Below, one piece after another: positions 45,701 to 53,397 of a stretch of DNA of 64,000 nt. How positions within the stretch are numbered: the first letter of the stretch is position 1; each line of letters begins with the position of its first letter. The DNA is from Corynebacterium deserti GIMN1.010 (GTDB lineage: Bacteria; Actinomycetota; Actinomycetes; Mycobacteriales; Mycobacteriaceae): assembly GCF_001277995.1 (NCBI RefSeq), contig NZ_CP009220.1, positions 558,001-622,000 on the forward strand, written 5' to 3'. The position numbers and the translations under genes are program-made. The notes beneath the pieces are model-generated. The model was not told the DNA's origin, did no database searches, and saw nothing but the letters and a program-made list of their open reading frames with translations.

Positions 45701-46457
45701 AGGCCAGCAACCTGTCCCACGTTTGGCAGTTCTACCTGCACACATCGCGCTTCACGATCTCGCCCCAGCCACCACACCCGGCATTCCCTTCGCCCGCGGC
45801 GGTGCCACCCTGTCGACGCTTACGTGGGATCCCGCCGCCAGCCGCCACCTGTTGGCTTTTGGTAGCCAAGGCTGTGGAAAGTCAACGCTGATTCACACCA
45901 TCGCTACAGGACTTGGCATCGTTGGCCGCGAAGCCGCGCGCATCGTCATGTTCGATTTCCGACGCACACACCTGGGTCTCATTCCAGAAGACATGCTCGC
46001 TGCCTACTGCGCGACGTCCACCGCCGCACAGAAAACAGTGACTGACATGGAGGCTACCTTGAGTTCACGTCTCCCCGGCGCGGATATCACACCCACCCAA
46101 CTTCGTGAGCGCTCCTGGTGGCAAGGCCCCGACATCTACCTGGTCATCGACGATTATGATCTGCTTCCCGCAGGCATTCTCCACCCGCTGCGTGACATCG
46201 TTCCACACGCCCGCGACGTCGGCCTCCACGTTGTCATCGCCCGCAAAGCAGGCGGAGCCGCCCGCGCGCTCTACGATCCGGTTCTCTCCGAAATCAAGGA
46301 CCAATCACCGCACATTGTGCTTTTCGACGCCGACCGCGACGAAGGCGCCATCCTCGGCCTTAAACCCACACCACAACCTCCTGGGCGCGTCGCGATGTCC
46401 ATCCGTGGCGAAAACACCGGTGTCGCTCACATCGCACGAATAGGTGGAGACGCATGA
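42795..46457 (+). CDS. eccC: ESX-4 type VII secretion ATPase EccC (single-polypeptide, three ATPase domains)
   Basis: 1220 residues from the ATG at 42795, with GGAGTGGAGG upstream. EccC is the FtsK/SpoIIIE-type motor of ESX secretion and recognises WXG100 substrates. Two membrane helices (about residues 67-111) are followed by three ATPase domains. Their Walker A motifs are GATGSGKS (~456), GGPQTGKS (~779) and GSQGCGKS (~1023), and the Walker B motifs are LLIVIDEFSELL, FLIVDGWHAL and YLVIDDYDLL. Domain 2's Walker B lacks the usual catalytic Glu. The gene is not split into EccCa/EccCb. It overlaps the next gene by 4 bp. Confidence 0.97.
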   Translation: MAAPAGNQVQQAQQGQQVASSNSAKNIIVDPVTWHDRDPAPPLPSEPLVAETVPQAVRPAPRPLIKVLMPVIMIAMVLAMVGLMVLTSGQLNPMVLIFPLMMGLSMLMMFAPTEGDDTDEVRRTYLRHLDALRGKAVEHAEAQRRHELHRHPDPTSLWSTLGQRRMWERTKDDPDCLEIRFGLGTTRLDPAITVKDSGSPEDLDPVCAVSLRHTIRAVGSVQAMPVSVQLQAFRFLGLNGPGAHGLARAIVVQLLYHHGPEVVSVSTVEEITGHTPNPEWEWLKWVPHSKDPERAAYRILLVDSVLTTGSERFIDDPTWTTIINIGAHVSTALGQLAEDEGLLLFVDKRMRVATAQGAEDLGAPDAVGRELAGAFGRRLTAFRRHTASTSRMSGELLPLLGIDVGELSADILWPARRDPSTRLTVPLGLSAAGTPMMLDLKESAHGGMGPHGLCIGATGSGKSELLRTLVVGLALTHSPAELNLVLVDFKGGATFLGFEDLPHTSAVITNLEEESVLVERMRDALSGEMNRRQEVLRQASCANVDEYNKQAAHPMPALLIVIDEFSELLGQHPDFADLFVAVGRLGRSLHIHLLLASQRLDEGRLRGLDSHLSYRIGLKTFSASESRQVLGINDAYHLPNQPGAGFLKSDVDTVTRFQASYVSGPLTRRIAPTASTQRVRRFEGWEIEHDTEIIEDTTQTLIDTTLTHTTTAAAHRGFSAHRVWLPPLPAEVSIGSVAESTGELSAVIGMIDKPYLQRQDPLIIDFSVNGGSGHWAICGGPQTGKSTALRSIVVSLSATHSTQDIRFYVLDLAGTSLTHLERLPHVAGVANRTQPERVRRVVDEVTGLVNNPESRHTFLIVDGWHALTQDFDELFDAFSNIAAHGLAARVHLVISTQRWSSVRPAVRDLVTGRIELKLGEAMDSVIDRKTQLRVPARPGRGITQDKEHILIAHTSTQDIAHVQAVAAEQGQQPVPRLAVLPAHIALHDLAPATTPGIPFARGGATLSTLTWDPAASRHLLAFGSQGCGKSTLIHTIATGLGIVGREAARIVMFDFRRTHLGLIPEDMLAAYCATSTAAQKTVTDMEATLSSRLPGADITPTQLRERSWWQGPDIYLVIDDYDLLPAGILHPLRDIVPHARDVGLHVVIARKAGGAARALYDPVLSEIKDQSPHIVLFDADRDEGAILGLKPTPQPPGRVAMSIRGENTGVAHIARIGGDA

Positions 46458-47350
46458 TTACAGTGACTGTCGTAGAAACCGTTACGATCTTCTCTGCAGA
46501 TGATGACACCACCTATCGCTATGACGTCACTGCAAGCGCCATCATTGAAGGGTGGGCGATCCCCGCCGTTGTTGACCAGGTCAAAACCATCGCTGGCGAC
46601 TCATGGCCCGACATACAAGTGATCATTGATGCCAACGATGAGGTCACCGACAAACTCACCTCCACGTTGGTGGCACTTGGTGCGAACGCGGAGGCCGTGG
46701 ATGAGCTCGTTGCTGTAGACGATCCCGTACCCCAAGACACCGTTGTGCGCCCCACTCAGGAAAAGAAACCCCGACGCTTCTATGGCATTACCCCGGTGCA
46801 TCTTCTGCTCGTGAGTGTGCTGGTGGGTGCGATTGCTGCGAGTTGGTTAGCCCTCGGCTTCATGAAACCAGAAGTGGCAGCGGCACCCCCTGAGATTGTT
46901 GAGGAAGTGAGTGGGGTCGCGTCGATAAGCTCTATACAACCGCAGCCACCGGCGGCGGTGCTGGTGACCGACGACCTCCTTATTGAAGCCCCCTTTGGTT
47001 TTGAGCTCGTGCACAATGAGGGCGCGACGTACCTGGCCGGCGCCGACCCGAACCTGCGTATTCATGTGAGTGCGGATCCACTGCACGGCGCCGACGTTGA
47101 ACTAGTTGCGGAGGAGCTGCGGCGGCTTATCGCCGACGACCCCACCCTTGCCGAACAGCCAGCGGTGGAGTGGAACCACGATTCCACCATTGACTACGCG
47201 GAAGCACCCGGCGACGGCTCACACGTGCTGTGGGTGTCGTGGTTTGAGGCAGATCGGCATATAAGCGTGGGATGCCACAGCAGAGGCGAGGCGACGCTGG
47301 TGCACAAGGCGCAGTGTAGGCAGGTTGTCGAAAATTTGGTGCTGAAATAA
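46454..47350 (+). CDS. Type VII secretion-associated protein (Rv3446c-like, TIGR03931)
   Basis: 298 residues. The cytoplasmic N-terminal half is acidic and one membrane helix lies around residues 113-136 (PVHLLLVSVLVGAIAASWLAL). The extracytoplasmic C-terminal domain contains APFGFELVHNEGATYLAG and the final CRQVVENLV, as in the ESX-4-linked Rv3446c family. The start codon overlaps the eccC stop (ATGA), and the order eccC - this gene - esxU - esxT matches M. tuberculosis. Its molecular role is unknown. Confidence 0.88.
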   Translation: MITVTVVETVTIFSADDDTTYRYDVTASAIIEGWAIPAVVDQVKTIAGDSWPDIQVIIDANDEVTDKLTSTLVALGANAEAVDELVAVDDPVPQDTVVRPTQEKKPRRFYGITPVHLLLVSVLVGAIAASWLALGFMKPEVAAAPPEIVEEVSGVASISSIQPQPPAAVLVTDDLLIEAPFGFELVHNEGATYLAGADPNLRIHVSADPLHGADVELVAEELRRLIADDPTLAEQPAVEWNHDSTIDYAEAPGDGSHVLWVSWFEADRHISVGCHSRGEATLVHKAQCRQVVENLVLK

Positions 47351-47376
47351 CCGATTCAAAGAAGTTTTGAAATTTA

Positions 47377-47403
47377 GGGAACCTCAAAGCACTTTTTCCA
47401 GTC
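47377..47403 (+). promoter_or_regulatory. ECF-sigma-like promoter, copy C, for esxU-esxT
   Basis: GGGAAC, exactly 18 bp, GTC followed by CAACATATATA. The spacer ends ACTTTTTCCA. A leader of about 85 bases follows, with a CGCCGAC/GTCGGTG hairpin and a strong GAGGAGGGG ribosome site before esxU. Confidence 0.8.
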
Positions 47404-47496
47404 CAACATATATAGGAAGGACAAAAAGTCTTTTCGGGGGATCGCCGACACAAGGTCGGTGAACTACACACTTTCGTTCGAGGAGGGGCGAACCCA

Positions 47497-47823
47497 ATGT
47501 CGAATCTTTTTAGGACAGAATCCGATGTCATGCTGGCCACCGCCGGTCAAGTAGATGACACCAACGACCAAGTACAAAGCGAACTCAACCGGCTCCGTGG
47601 AGTTGTTGACTCCGTCCGCGGCAGCTGGGCAGGTCAAGCTCAAGTCAGCTTCGATGCACTGATGAACCGATGGAATGCCTCAGCCCGCCAGCTGCAGGAA
47701 GCACTCGGTTCCATTTCAGAAAACATCCGTAGCAACGCTCGCAACTTTGAGTCCACTGAAGCCGATAATTCCCAAGCATTCAACGCTGTGGGCGCCGGTG
47801 ATGGTGCGGGACTCAGCCTCTAA
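47497..47823 (+). CDS. esxU: WXG100 protein EsxU-like
   Basis: 108 residues, helical, with the turn motif WAG in SVRGSWAGQAQVSFDALMNRW between two helices; the W-x-G hairpin is the hallmark of WXG100 proteins. No signal peptide, as expected for a type VII substrate. It should form a heterodimer with EsxT and be exported by EccC. Its position and promoter support an ESX-4 role. The C-terminal YxxxD/E export signal is not obvious. Confidence 0.93.
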   Translation: MSNLFRTESDVMLATAGQVDDTNDQVQSELNRLRGVVDSVRGSWAGQAQVSFDALMNRWNASARQLQEALGSISENIRSNARNFESTEADNSQAFNAVGAGDGAGLSL

Positions 47824-47865
47824 CAAAACGCGCAAAACGCCAGACGAATTAAGGAAACTCTCATC

Positions 47866-48156
47866 ATGGATATGATCCGCTACGAATTCGGCGCCATCCA
47901 AGGTGCCGCCACCGACATCAATGCAACCTCAGGTCGCATCAACGCACTGCTCGATGGCCTTAAGTCCCAACTCCAGCCCATGGTGGCGTCCTGGGAAGGT
48001 CAATCCGCCGAAGCATACAGTGAGGCGCAACTGAAGTGGGATCGCGCAGCTGCAGAACTCAACACAATCCTGGCAACTATCTCCAACACCGTTGCCCAAG
48101 GTGCAGAGCGCATGTCCGACGTTAACCGCCGTGCGGCCGCGAGCTGGGGTGCATAG
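47866..48156 (+). CDS. esxT: WXG100 protein EsxT-like
   Basis: 96 residues with WEG in MVASWEGQSAEAYSEAQLKWDRAAAELN. It is the second Esx partner, 42 bp after esxU in one transcript. A strong terminator lies about 175 bp downstream. Synteny esxU-esxT-rplM-rpsI is as in mycobacteria. Confidence 0.94.
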   Translation: MDMIRYEFGAIQGAATDINATSGRINALLDGLKSQLQPMVASWEGQSAEAYSEAQLKWDRAAAELNTILATISNTVAQGAERMSDVNRRAAASWGA

Positions 48157-48330
48157 TTTGGGCTAAGACTTCTTCTTGTATGAAATAGGCCTCATACGGG
48201 TTGGAGCAAGACGTGGAATGCAGGAACTCTGATCAACGTCAGGAACTGAAAGTCAGAAACTGAATGTCAGGTAAAAACCCACCCCGGTATCTGCATTAAC
48301 ACGCACGCTCACCAGCAACCCACGTAAATC

Positions 48331-48374
48331 AGGATGACCAGCATTAACCTGCTGGTCATCCTAATTTTGGTTTT
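48331..48374 (+). terminator. Terminator between esxT and rplM
   Basis: AGGATGACCAGCA, six bases, TGCTGGTCATCCT: a perfect 13-bp stem followed by AATTTTGGTTTT. It separates the ESX-4 unit from rplM-rpsI. The sequence between esxT and this stem (48157-48330) has no gene. Confidence 0.92.
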
Positions 48375-48395
48375 CCGGCACCGAAATAGTAGACT
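48367..48395 (+). promoter_or_regulatory. Probable promoter for rplM-rpsI
   Basis: TTGGTT, 17 bp, TAGACT, immediately after the terminator stem. The leader to rplM is about 140 bases. Sequence and spacing fit a vegetative promoter. Confidence 0.6.
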
Positions 48396-48541
48396 TTTAT
48401 CTTTGTGTGTGGAGTCAAACTCCCCTTTATTGGTGTGTTGCGACAGCAAGACAAACTCGGGTCACCACCGGCCGCCGATTTGCACCTTTCCACTACACGT
48501 TCTGGCTGGCAGTTCTAGACAGACTAATTCAAGGAGTCATT

Positions 48542-48985
48542 GTGTCTACTTACCACCCGAAGAGCGGTGACATCACCCGTAAGTGGTACGTCATCGACGC
48601 CACTGATGTGGTTTTGGGTCGCCTGGCTACCCACGCCGCCGACCTGCTTCGCGGCAAGGGCAAGCCTTTGTTCGCACCTAACGTTGACTGCGGTGACCAC
48701 GTCATCATCATCAACGCTGACAAGGTTGCAGTTACCTCCAACAAGCGCGAGCGCGAAATGCGTTACCGCCACTCCGGTTACCCTGGTGGACTGAAGTCCA
48801 TGACCCTGGGTCGTTCCCTGGATCTGCACCCAGAGCGTACCGTTGAGGATTCCATTGTCGGCATGATGCCGCACAACAAGCTCACCGCTGCTTCCGCTAA
48901 GAAGCTGCATGTCTTCGCAGGCTCCGAGCACCCATACGCTGCTCAGAAGCCTGAGACCTACGAGATCAAGAAGGTGGCCCAGTAA
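48542..48985 (+). CDS. rplM: 50S ribosomal protein L13
   Basis: 147 residues from the GTG at 48542 ([28 protein letters not shown]), with AAGGAG upstream. Conserved VKGMLPHNKL-like segment ([22 protein letters not shown]). The longer open frame upstream is leader. It overlaps rpsI by one base. Confidence 0.97.
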   Translation: MSTYHPKSGDITRKWYVIDATDVVLGRLATHAADLLRGKGKPLFAPNVDCGDHVIIINADKVAVTSNKREREMRYRHSGYPGGLKSMTLGRSLDLHPERTVEDSIVGMMPHNKLTAASAKKLHVFAGSEHPYAAQKPETYEIKKVAQ

Positions 48986-49530
48986 TGTCCGAGCCTATCC
49001 AGAACGAGAACGTAGAGAGCAACGTCGCAGACGCTGCTGACATCGCTGCAGCAACCGCTGCAACCGAGGAATTCACCAACACCATCGGTGATGCAATCGC
49101 TTCCTCCGAGGAAGAGACCGTTGAGGCTGCACCAGTAGTGCTCGACGGCCCAATCCAGACCGTTGGTCGCCGTAAGCGCGCCATCGTTCGCGTCCGCCTT
49201 GTAGCTGGCTCCGGCGAGTTCAAGTGCAACGGCCGCACCCTGGAAGAGTACTTCCCTAACAAGCTGCACCAGCAGCTGATCAAGGCTCCTCTGGTCCTCC
49301 TGGACCGCGAGAACCAGTTCGACATCGTTGCAACCCTGAAGGGTGGTGGCCCAACCGGACAGGCTGGCGCATTCCGCCTCGCAATTGCACGTGCACTGAA
49401 CGCATACAACCCAGCAGAGCGCGGCGAGCTGAAGAAGGCTGGCTTCCTCACTCGTGACGCTCGTGCAGTTGAGCGTAAGAAGGCTGGTCTGCACAAGGCA
49501 CGTCGTGCACCTCAGTACTCCAAGCGTTGA
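48985..49530 (+). CDS. rpsI: 30S ribosomal protein S9
   Basis: 181 residues: a ~45-residue acidic, Ala/Glu-rich N-terminal extension typical of actinobacteria, then the S9 core ([15 protein letters not shown] ... [19 protein letters not shown]) and the C terminus [17 protein letters not shown], which reaches the P-site tRNA. Terminator follows. Confidence 0.97.
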   Translation: MSEPIQNENVESNVADAADIAAATAATEEFTNTIGDAIASSEEETVEAAPVVLDGPIQTVGRRKRAIVRVRLVAGSGEFKCNGRTLEEYFPNKLHQQLIKAPLVLLDRENQFDIVATLKGGGPTGQAGAFRLAIARALNAYNPAERGELKKAGFLTRDARAVERKKAGLHKARRAPQYSKR

Positions 49531-49550
49531 TATTTACTCAACGTTTGCGC

Positions 49551-49590
49551 AAACCCGTTTCGCCGAATTTCTCGGCGGGGCGGGTTTTCC
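49551..49590 (+). terminator. Terminator after rpsI
   Basis: AAACCCG with an inner CGCCGA/TCGGCG stem and CGGGTTTT closing. GC-rich stem plus T-run. Confidence 0.82.
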
Positions 49591-50072
49591 GCATTCTTGG
49601 GGTTTTGTGCTGTGGGAATACCCGCGGTTGCGGCGGTGTGGGTTTTGGTGCGTATTGATCTTGGCGCAGGTAAATTGGACCGAATGAATAAGACATCGCA
49701 AAATAGGGTGATTCCGGTGGATGTAACCTGACACAAATTAATTGCACCTAGAGAATCTTCGATCAAATTTGGCCCTATCAATCGGCGATATGACACGGAA
49801 CTGTAGGTCAAGTGCGAAGGTTTATTTCAATCTGTTAAAAGCGTGCGTTCACCGTGTGATAATAATTTTGGCTACTAGATCGGTTCGGGAATCACGAGGC
49901 AATATGGAATCTGATTGCCGGTATTCCTTCTACTCCGAATGTTCAAATGAAATCGAAACCGGCAGGGATTTGGTGTTCTGTGCATTACGTTTACACAGCT
50001 TAACCGAAGAAATATTGTGCTATAGAGTTTTAGTACAGGTCGATTCGCACTAAGCAGTGCATAATTAATTGC
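49591..50072. other. Intergenic region upstream of glmM; possible 49-aa ORF
   Basis: A frame from ATG 49904 to 50053 would encode 49 residues (MESDCRYSFYSECSNEIE...), ending 20 bp before glmM, with GAGG upstream; no similarity is recognised and it may not be real. A TG-extended -10 (TGCTATAGA, 50018-50026) is a plausible glmM promoter that would lie inside that ORF. The direct repeat AATTAATTGCA occurs at about 49736 and just before the glmM start. Confidence 0.4.
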
Positions 50073-51416
50073 ATGACTCGACTTTTTGGAACTGATGGCG
50101 TCCGCGGACTAGCCAATGAAGTACTCACTGCACCTTTGGCCCTGAAACTGGGTGCTGCTGCAGCTCACGTACTTACCGCAGAGAAACGCGTAGATGGACG
50201 TCGCCCGGTTGCGATCGTTGGCCGAGATCCTCGAGTCTCTGGAGAGATGCTCGCGGCAGCACTTTCAGCAGGTATGGCTAGCCAGGGTGTTGATGTTATT
50301 CGCGTTGGAGTCATCCCAACCCCAGCCGTGGCATTCCTGACCGATAATTACGGTGCTGACATGGGTGTGATGATTTCTGCTTCCCATAACCCAATGCCGG
50401 ACAATGGAATCAAGTTCTTCTCCGCAGGTGGACACAAGCTTCCAGACCACGTGGAAGACGAGATTGAGCGTGTCATGGACAGCTTGCCAGCAGAAGGCCC
50501 AACTGGGCATGGAGTTGGCCGTGTGATTGAAGAAGCAACCGATGCACAGGACCGCTACTTAGAGCACCTGAAGGAAGCTGTCTCTGGTTCTTTGGAAGGC
50601 ATAACTGTGGTTGTTGATGCTGCCAATGGTGCGGCAAGCGTTGTAGCTCCAAAGGCTTATGAGGCTGCGGGTGCAACTGTAATTGCTATTCATAACAAGC
50701 CAGACTCATACAACATCAACATGGACTGCGGTTCCACCCACATTGATCAGGTTCAAGCGGCAGTTCTGAAGCACGGTGCTGATCTTGGACTCGCGCATGA
50801 CGGTGATGCTGACCGTTGCTTGGCTGTGGACAAGGACGGCAACATCGTTGATGGCGACCAAATCATGGCGATCCTCGCAATTGCGATGAAAGAAAACGGC
50901 GAGCTGCGCAAGAACACCCTTGTGGGTACGGTGATGAGCAACTTGGGACTGAAGATTGCCATGGATGACGCAGGCATCACGCTGCGTACCACCAAGGTGG
51001 GAGACCGCTACGTGCTGGAAGACCTCAAGGCAGGTGGATTCAGCCTTGGCGGCGAGCAATCTGGCCACATTGTTCTTCCAGATCACGGCACCACTGGCGA
51101 TGGAACCTTGACTGGTCTTTCCATCATGGCGCGCATGGCTGAAACCGGAAAGTCCTTGGGCGAGTTGGCACAAGCTATGACGGTGCTGCCTCAGGTTCTC
51201 ATCAATGTGCCAGTTTCTGATAAGTCCACCATCGTGAGCCACCCAAGCGTTGTGGCTGCGATCGCGGAAGCAGAAGCTGAGTTGGGCGCCACCGGTCGTG
51301 TGCTGTTACGTGCATCGGGAACGGAGGAACTCTTCCGTGTCATGGTTGAGGCAGGGGAGAAGGAACAGGCTCGTCGTATTGCAGGTCGACTCGCTGCGGT
51401 AGTCGCCGAGGTTTAA
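50073..51416 (+). CDS. glmM: Phosphoglucosamine mutase
   Basis: 447 residues. It converts glucosamine-6-phosphate to glucosamine-1-phosphate for UDP-GlcNAc and peptidoglycan synthesis. The phosphoserine loop [17 protein letters not shown] is near residue 103. The metal loop is AHDGDADRC, the sugar-binding loop is [10 protein letters not shown], and the phosphate-binding loop is [14 protein letters not shown]. The opening is [15 protein letters not shown]. Position after rplM-rpsI is typical. Confidence 0.98.
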   Translation: MTRLFGTDGVRGLANEVLTAPLALKLGAAAAHVLTAEKRVDGRRPVAIVGRDPRVSGEMLAAALSAGMASQGVDVIRVGVIPTPAVAFLTDNYGADMGVMISASHNPMPDNGIKFFSAGGHKLPDHVEDEIERVMDSLPAEGPTGHGVGRVIEEATDAQDRYLEHLKEAVSGSLEGITVVVDAANGAASVVAPKAYEAAGATVIAIHNKPDSYNINMDCGSTHIDQVQAAVLKHGADLGLAHDGDADRCLAVDKDGNIVDGDQIMAILAIAMKENGELRKNTLVGTVMSNLGLKIAMDDAGITLRTTKVGDRYVLEDLKAGGFSLGGEQSGHIVLPDHGTTGDGTLTGLSIMARMAETGKSLGELAQAMTVLPQVLINVPVSDKSTIVSHPSVVAAIAEAEAELGATGRVLLRASGTEELFRVMVEAGEKEQARRIAGRLAAVVAEV

Positions 51417-51430
51417 AACGGGTAGACAAG

Positions 51431-51465
51431 AAAGTCCCAGCGCTGAATGCGCTGGGACTTTTTTG
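51431..51465 (+). terminator. Terminator after glmM
   Basis: AAAGTCCCAGCGC, five bases, GCGCTGGGACTTTTTT: perfect stem and T-run. It ends nine bases before promoter copy D. Confidence 0.95.
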
Positions 51466-51473
51466 ATGCATGT

Positions 51474-51500
51474 GGGAACCAGCGGGGGCGTTTTCCAGTC
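51474..51500 (+). promoter_or_regulatory. ECF-sigma-like promoter, copy D
   Basis: GGGAAC, exactly 18 bp, GTC then AAACCTTTATG, with a spacer ending GTTTTCCA. It is preceded by GTG as in copies A, B and E. It drives the three-gene operon at 51.5-53.4 kb. Confidence 0.8.
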
Positions 51501-51553
51501 AAACCTTTATGGAGGGCAAATTTGCCCGGACGAGAAAAAAAGGGGATTTTCAC

Positions 51554-51859
51554 GTGTCTGGATTTGAATTACAAGTTGATGCCACATTGTCGGCATTGCG
51601 CGGGCTGTTGGGGGAGACCGCGCAGCAACGGGACACCCATCACAAGCATCGTCCCAACTTTGCGCCGTCGGCCGCAGGCCGAGGTTTCGGCGCGCAGGGC
51701 CGGGCTTTGGCGGACATGTTTGAGGGGCTGCATGGGGGCGTCGAAAAGCGTATCGACGCCCTCACCCGCACCACCCGGGCCGCGCGCTCCGAGGTGGAGC
51801 GGTTTGCAGAGTCTGATGGTGCGTTTGCGACAGATGTGGACGGAGTGGATGTGGCATGA
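51554..51859 (+). CDS. Rv3440c-like small helical protein (EspC/WXG100-like)
   Basis: 101 residues from the GTG at 51554 with AGGGGA upstream. It is mostly alpha-helical (FELQVDATLSALRGLLGETAQQRD ... ALADMFEGLHGGVEKRIDALTRTTR), with no signal peptide. Length and layout resemble EspC/DUF2580-type type VII partners and M. tuberculosis Rv3440c, which has the same place after glmM. No WxG motif is present. Promoter D and the 4-bp overlap with the next gene indicate a coupled operon co-regulated with ESX-4. Confidence 0.75.
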   Translation: MSGFELQVDATLSALRGLLGETAQQRDTHHKHRPNFAPSAAGRGFGAQGRALADMFEGLHGGVEKRIDALTRTTRAARSEVERFAESDGAFATDVDGVDVA

Positions 51860-53160
51860 AAGACCTCATCGCAGGCTATGGCACAGCCGTTTTAGCACTC
51901 GAACAGGCAAGTCGGGGATACTATCGCGGGCCGGCGCTCAGCGAGCAATTTCTGCGTGGCGTGTACCGCAACATCGACGGCCTTGACACTGACATGCTGC
52001 GTGAAGCCGCGCGTCTGGCCACCGGCGAAACCGAAACCGCAGAGACGAAAGGATGGATCAAACCGGTCCTCGATTTCGTCGCGAGTGTAGCCGCTGGCAT
52101 GATCGCCACCGAACTCATCGACCGCGCCCTCGACTGGTTTCGCAGCCGCGACGACGCCGAAGAAGTCAGCGACGCTGCGGGGAAAGCCGCCGATACCATC
52201 GATACCACGGTACGTGAATCCGACGAAGGCCTCGAACAGATCATCAGCCAACTTCTTGACGTCCTCACCTCACTCATCCAGGTGATGGGATCGATCAATC
52301 CGCAGCAATACCCGCAGGAATTCGGCAGCTGCGTCCAGTCCGGTGCTGACCTCATCGACCAAGCCGGCGCCATGATCCACGGCATGTGCACCGACCGCGA
52401 CGACGCTATCTGTCAATGTTTCGACGCCCTCACCGCCCACGGCCAACGCGCCTGCGCGCAGCCCACCCCGCTTTGCGACGCCGCCAGCCACCCCACAACC
52501 CCCGCCTCCACCGGAGGCACTGGTAGCACCAGTAGCACGGCGGGTGTTGGTGCTTCTGCTGCTGGTGATGTTGGTTGCGATGTTGGTGGTGACACCAAGA
52601 CTCAAGCGGCGGGTGTCGATTCTGCGGTGAAACCGGAAGACAAGCCTGTCGAAAAGCAGGTGGAGAACCTTGCGGAGCCCTCCAAGGATGTGTCCACGGC
52701 TAAAACCCCAGCCGAAGAGAACCCTGTTGATTGCGACACCAAGGTTGAGCAAAACATCGGTGAACCCGACCCAACACACATAGAAAACGACGTTGAGGGC
52801 ACAATGATTGGCGGTGCTCTTGGGATTGGGCTGCTGATTGTGGGCGTTACGATCGTTGTCGATTTCCTTGAGCGAGCGTACGAGCAGTTTGTGTCTGAAC
52901 AAGTGGTGCCAGGATCGGAACCTGCCCCTGTACCTGCTCCGGAATTAGCTGCGGTACCTGAACCAGCGCCGAAACCAGTTCCTGCGGCAGCTTCTGAACC
53001 TGCCGCTGCACCGGCACCTGCACCTGTCGCCGAGCCCGCACCAAAACCAATTCCATCCACATCAAGTGTTCAATCTGCATTTACCCCGGTGAGCCATTCT
53101 GTGCCAAGTCCGGCACCAACATCATCGGGGATTAGCGTTCGAAAGGCCGGCGGGTGGTGA
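51856..53160 (+). CDS. Rv3439c-like Ala/Pro-rich membrane protein, possible ESX-4 substrate
   Basis: 434 residues. An N-terminal helical domain (to about residue 200) contains four cysteines in a short region (CVQSG, MCTD, CQCF). A low-complexity Gly/Ser/Thr linker and an acidic stretch follow. A hydrophobic segment lies at about residues 315-337 (MIGGALGIGLLIVGVTIVV), and the tail is rich in Pro-Ala-Glu repeats. No signal peptide is present. It corresponds in position and composition to M. tuberculosis Rv3439c (alanine/proline-rich). Function unknown; export through ESX-4 is inferred from co-regulation. Confidence 0.72.
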   Translation: MKDLIAGYGTAVLALEQASRGYYRGPALSEQFLRGVYRNIDGLDTDMLREAARLATGETETAETKGWIKPVLDFVASVAAGMIATELIDRALDWFRSRDDAEEVSDAAGKAADTIDTTVRESDEGLEQIISQLLDVLTSLIQVMGSINPQQYPQEFGSCVQSGADLIDQAGAMIHGMCTDRDDAICQCFDALTAHGQRACAQPTPLCDAASHPTTPASTGGTGSTSSTAGVGASAAGDVGCDVGGDTKTQAAGVDSAVKPEDKPVEKQVENLAEPSKDVSTAKTPAEENPVDCDTKVEQNIGEPDPTHIENDVEGTMIGGALGIGLLIVGVTIVVDFLERAYEQFVSEQVVPGSEPAPVPAPELAAVPEPAPKPVPAAASEPAAAPAPAPVAEPAPKPIPSTSSVQSAFTPVSHSVPSPAPTSSGISVRKAGGW

Positions 53161-53396
53161 CAATGGAATACGCAGACTTTCTTGATGCATTCCGCGAGAA
53201 AACAGCCCAGCGGATGAAAGAGTTTGAAAAGCAGCTGGCGGAAACTCAGAGGCAGGCGGAGAAAATTGCAAAGGATGTCGCAGCAGACAAAGAAAAACAG
53301 GCTGCCGTCACGTCGCATGCTGAGCGACGGAGACAACCTGCACGAGGATCAACCCGTGGCCGGGGACCTGTTCAATCAGTGCTGAGAGAAGCGTAA
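53157..53396 (+). CDS. Small coiled-coil protein of the Rv3440c-Rv3439c-like operon
   Basis: 79 residues if started at the GTG that overlaps the preceding stop (GTGA); ATG at 53163 is an alternative. A long amphipathic helix (FREKTAQRMKEFEKQLAETQRQAEKIAKDVAADKEKQ is one continuous helix, residues ~10-46) and a basic, Arg/Gly-rich tail. No family recognised. It ends one base before the stop of the convergent hydrolase-fold gene. Confidence 0.65.
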   Translation: MTMEYADFLDAFREKTAQRMKEFEKQLAETQRQAEKIAKDVAADKEKQAAVTSHAERRRQPARGSTRGRGPVQSVLREA

Positions 53397-53397
53397 A

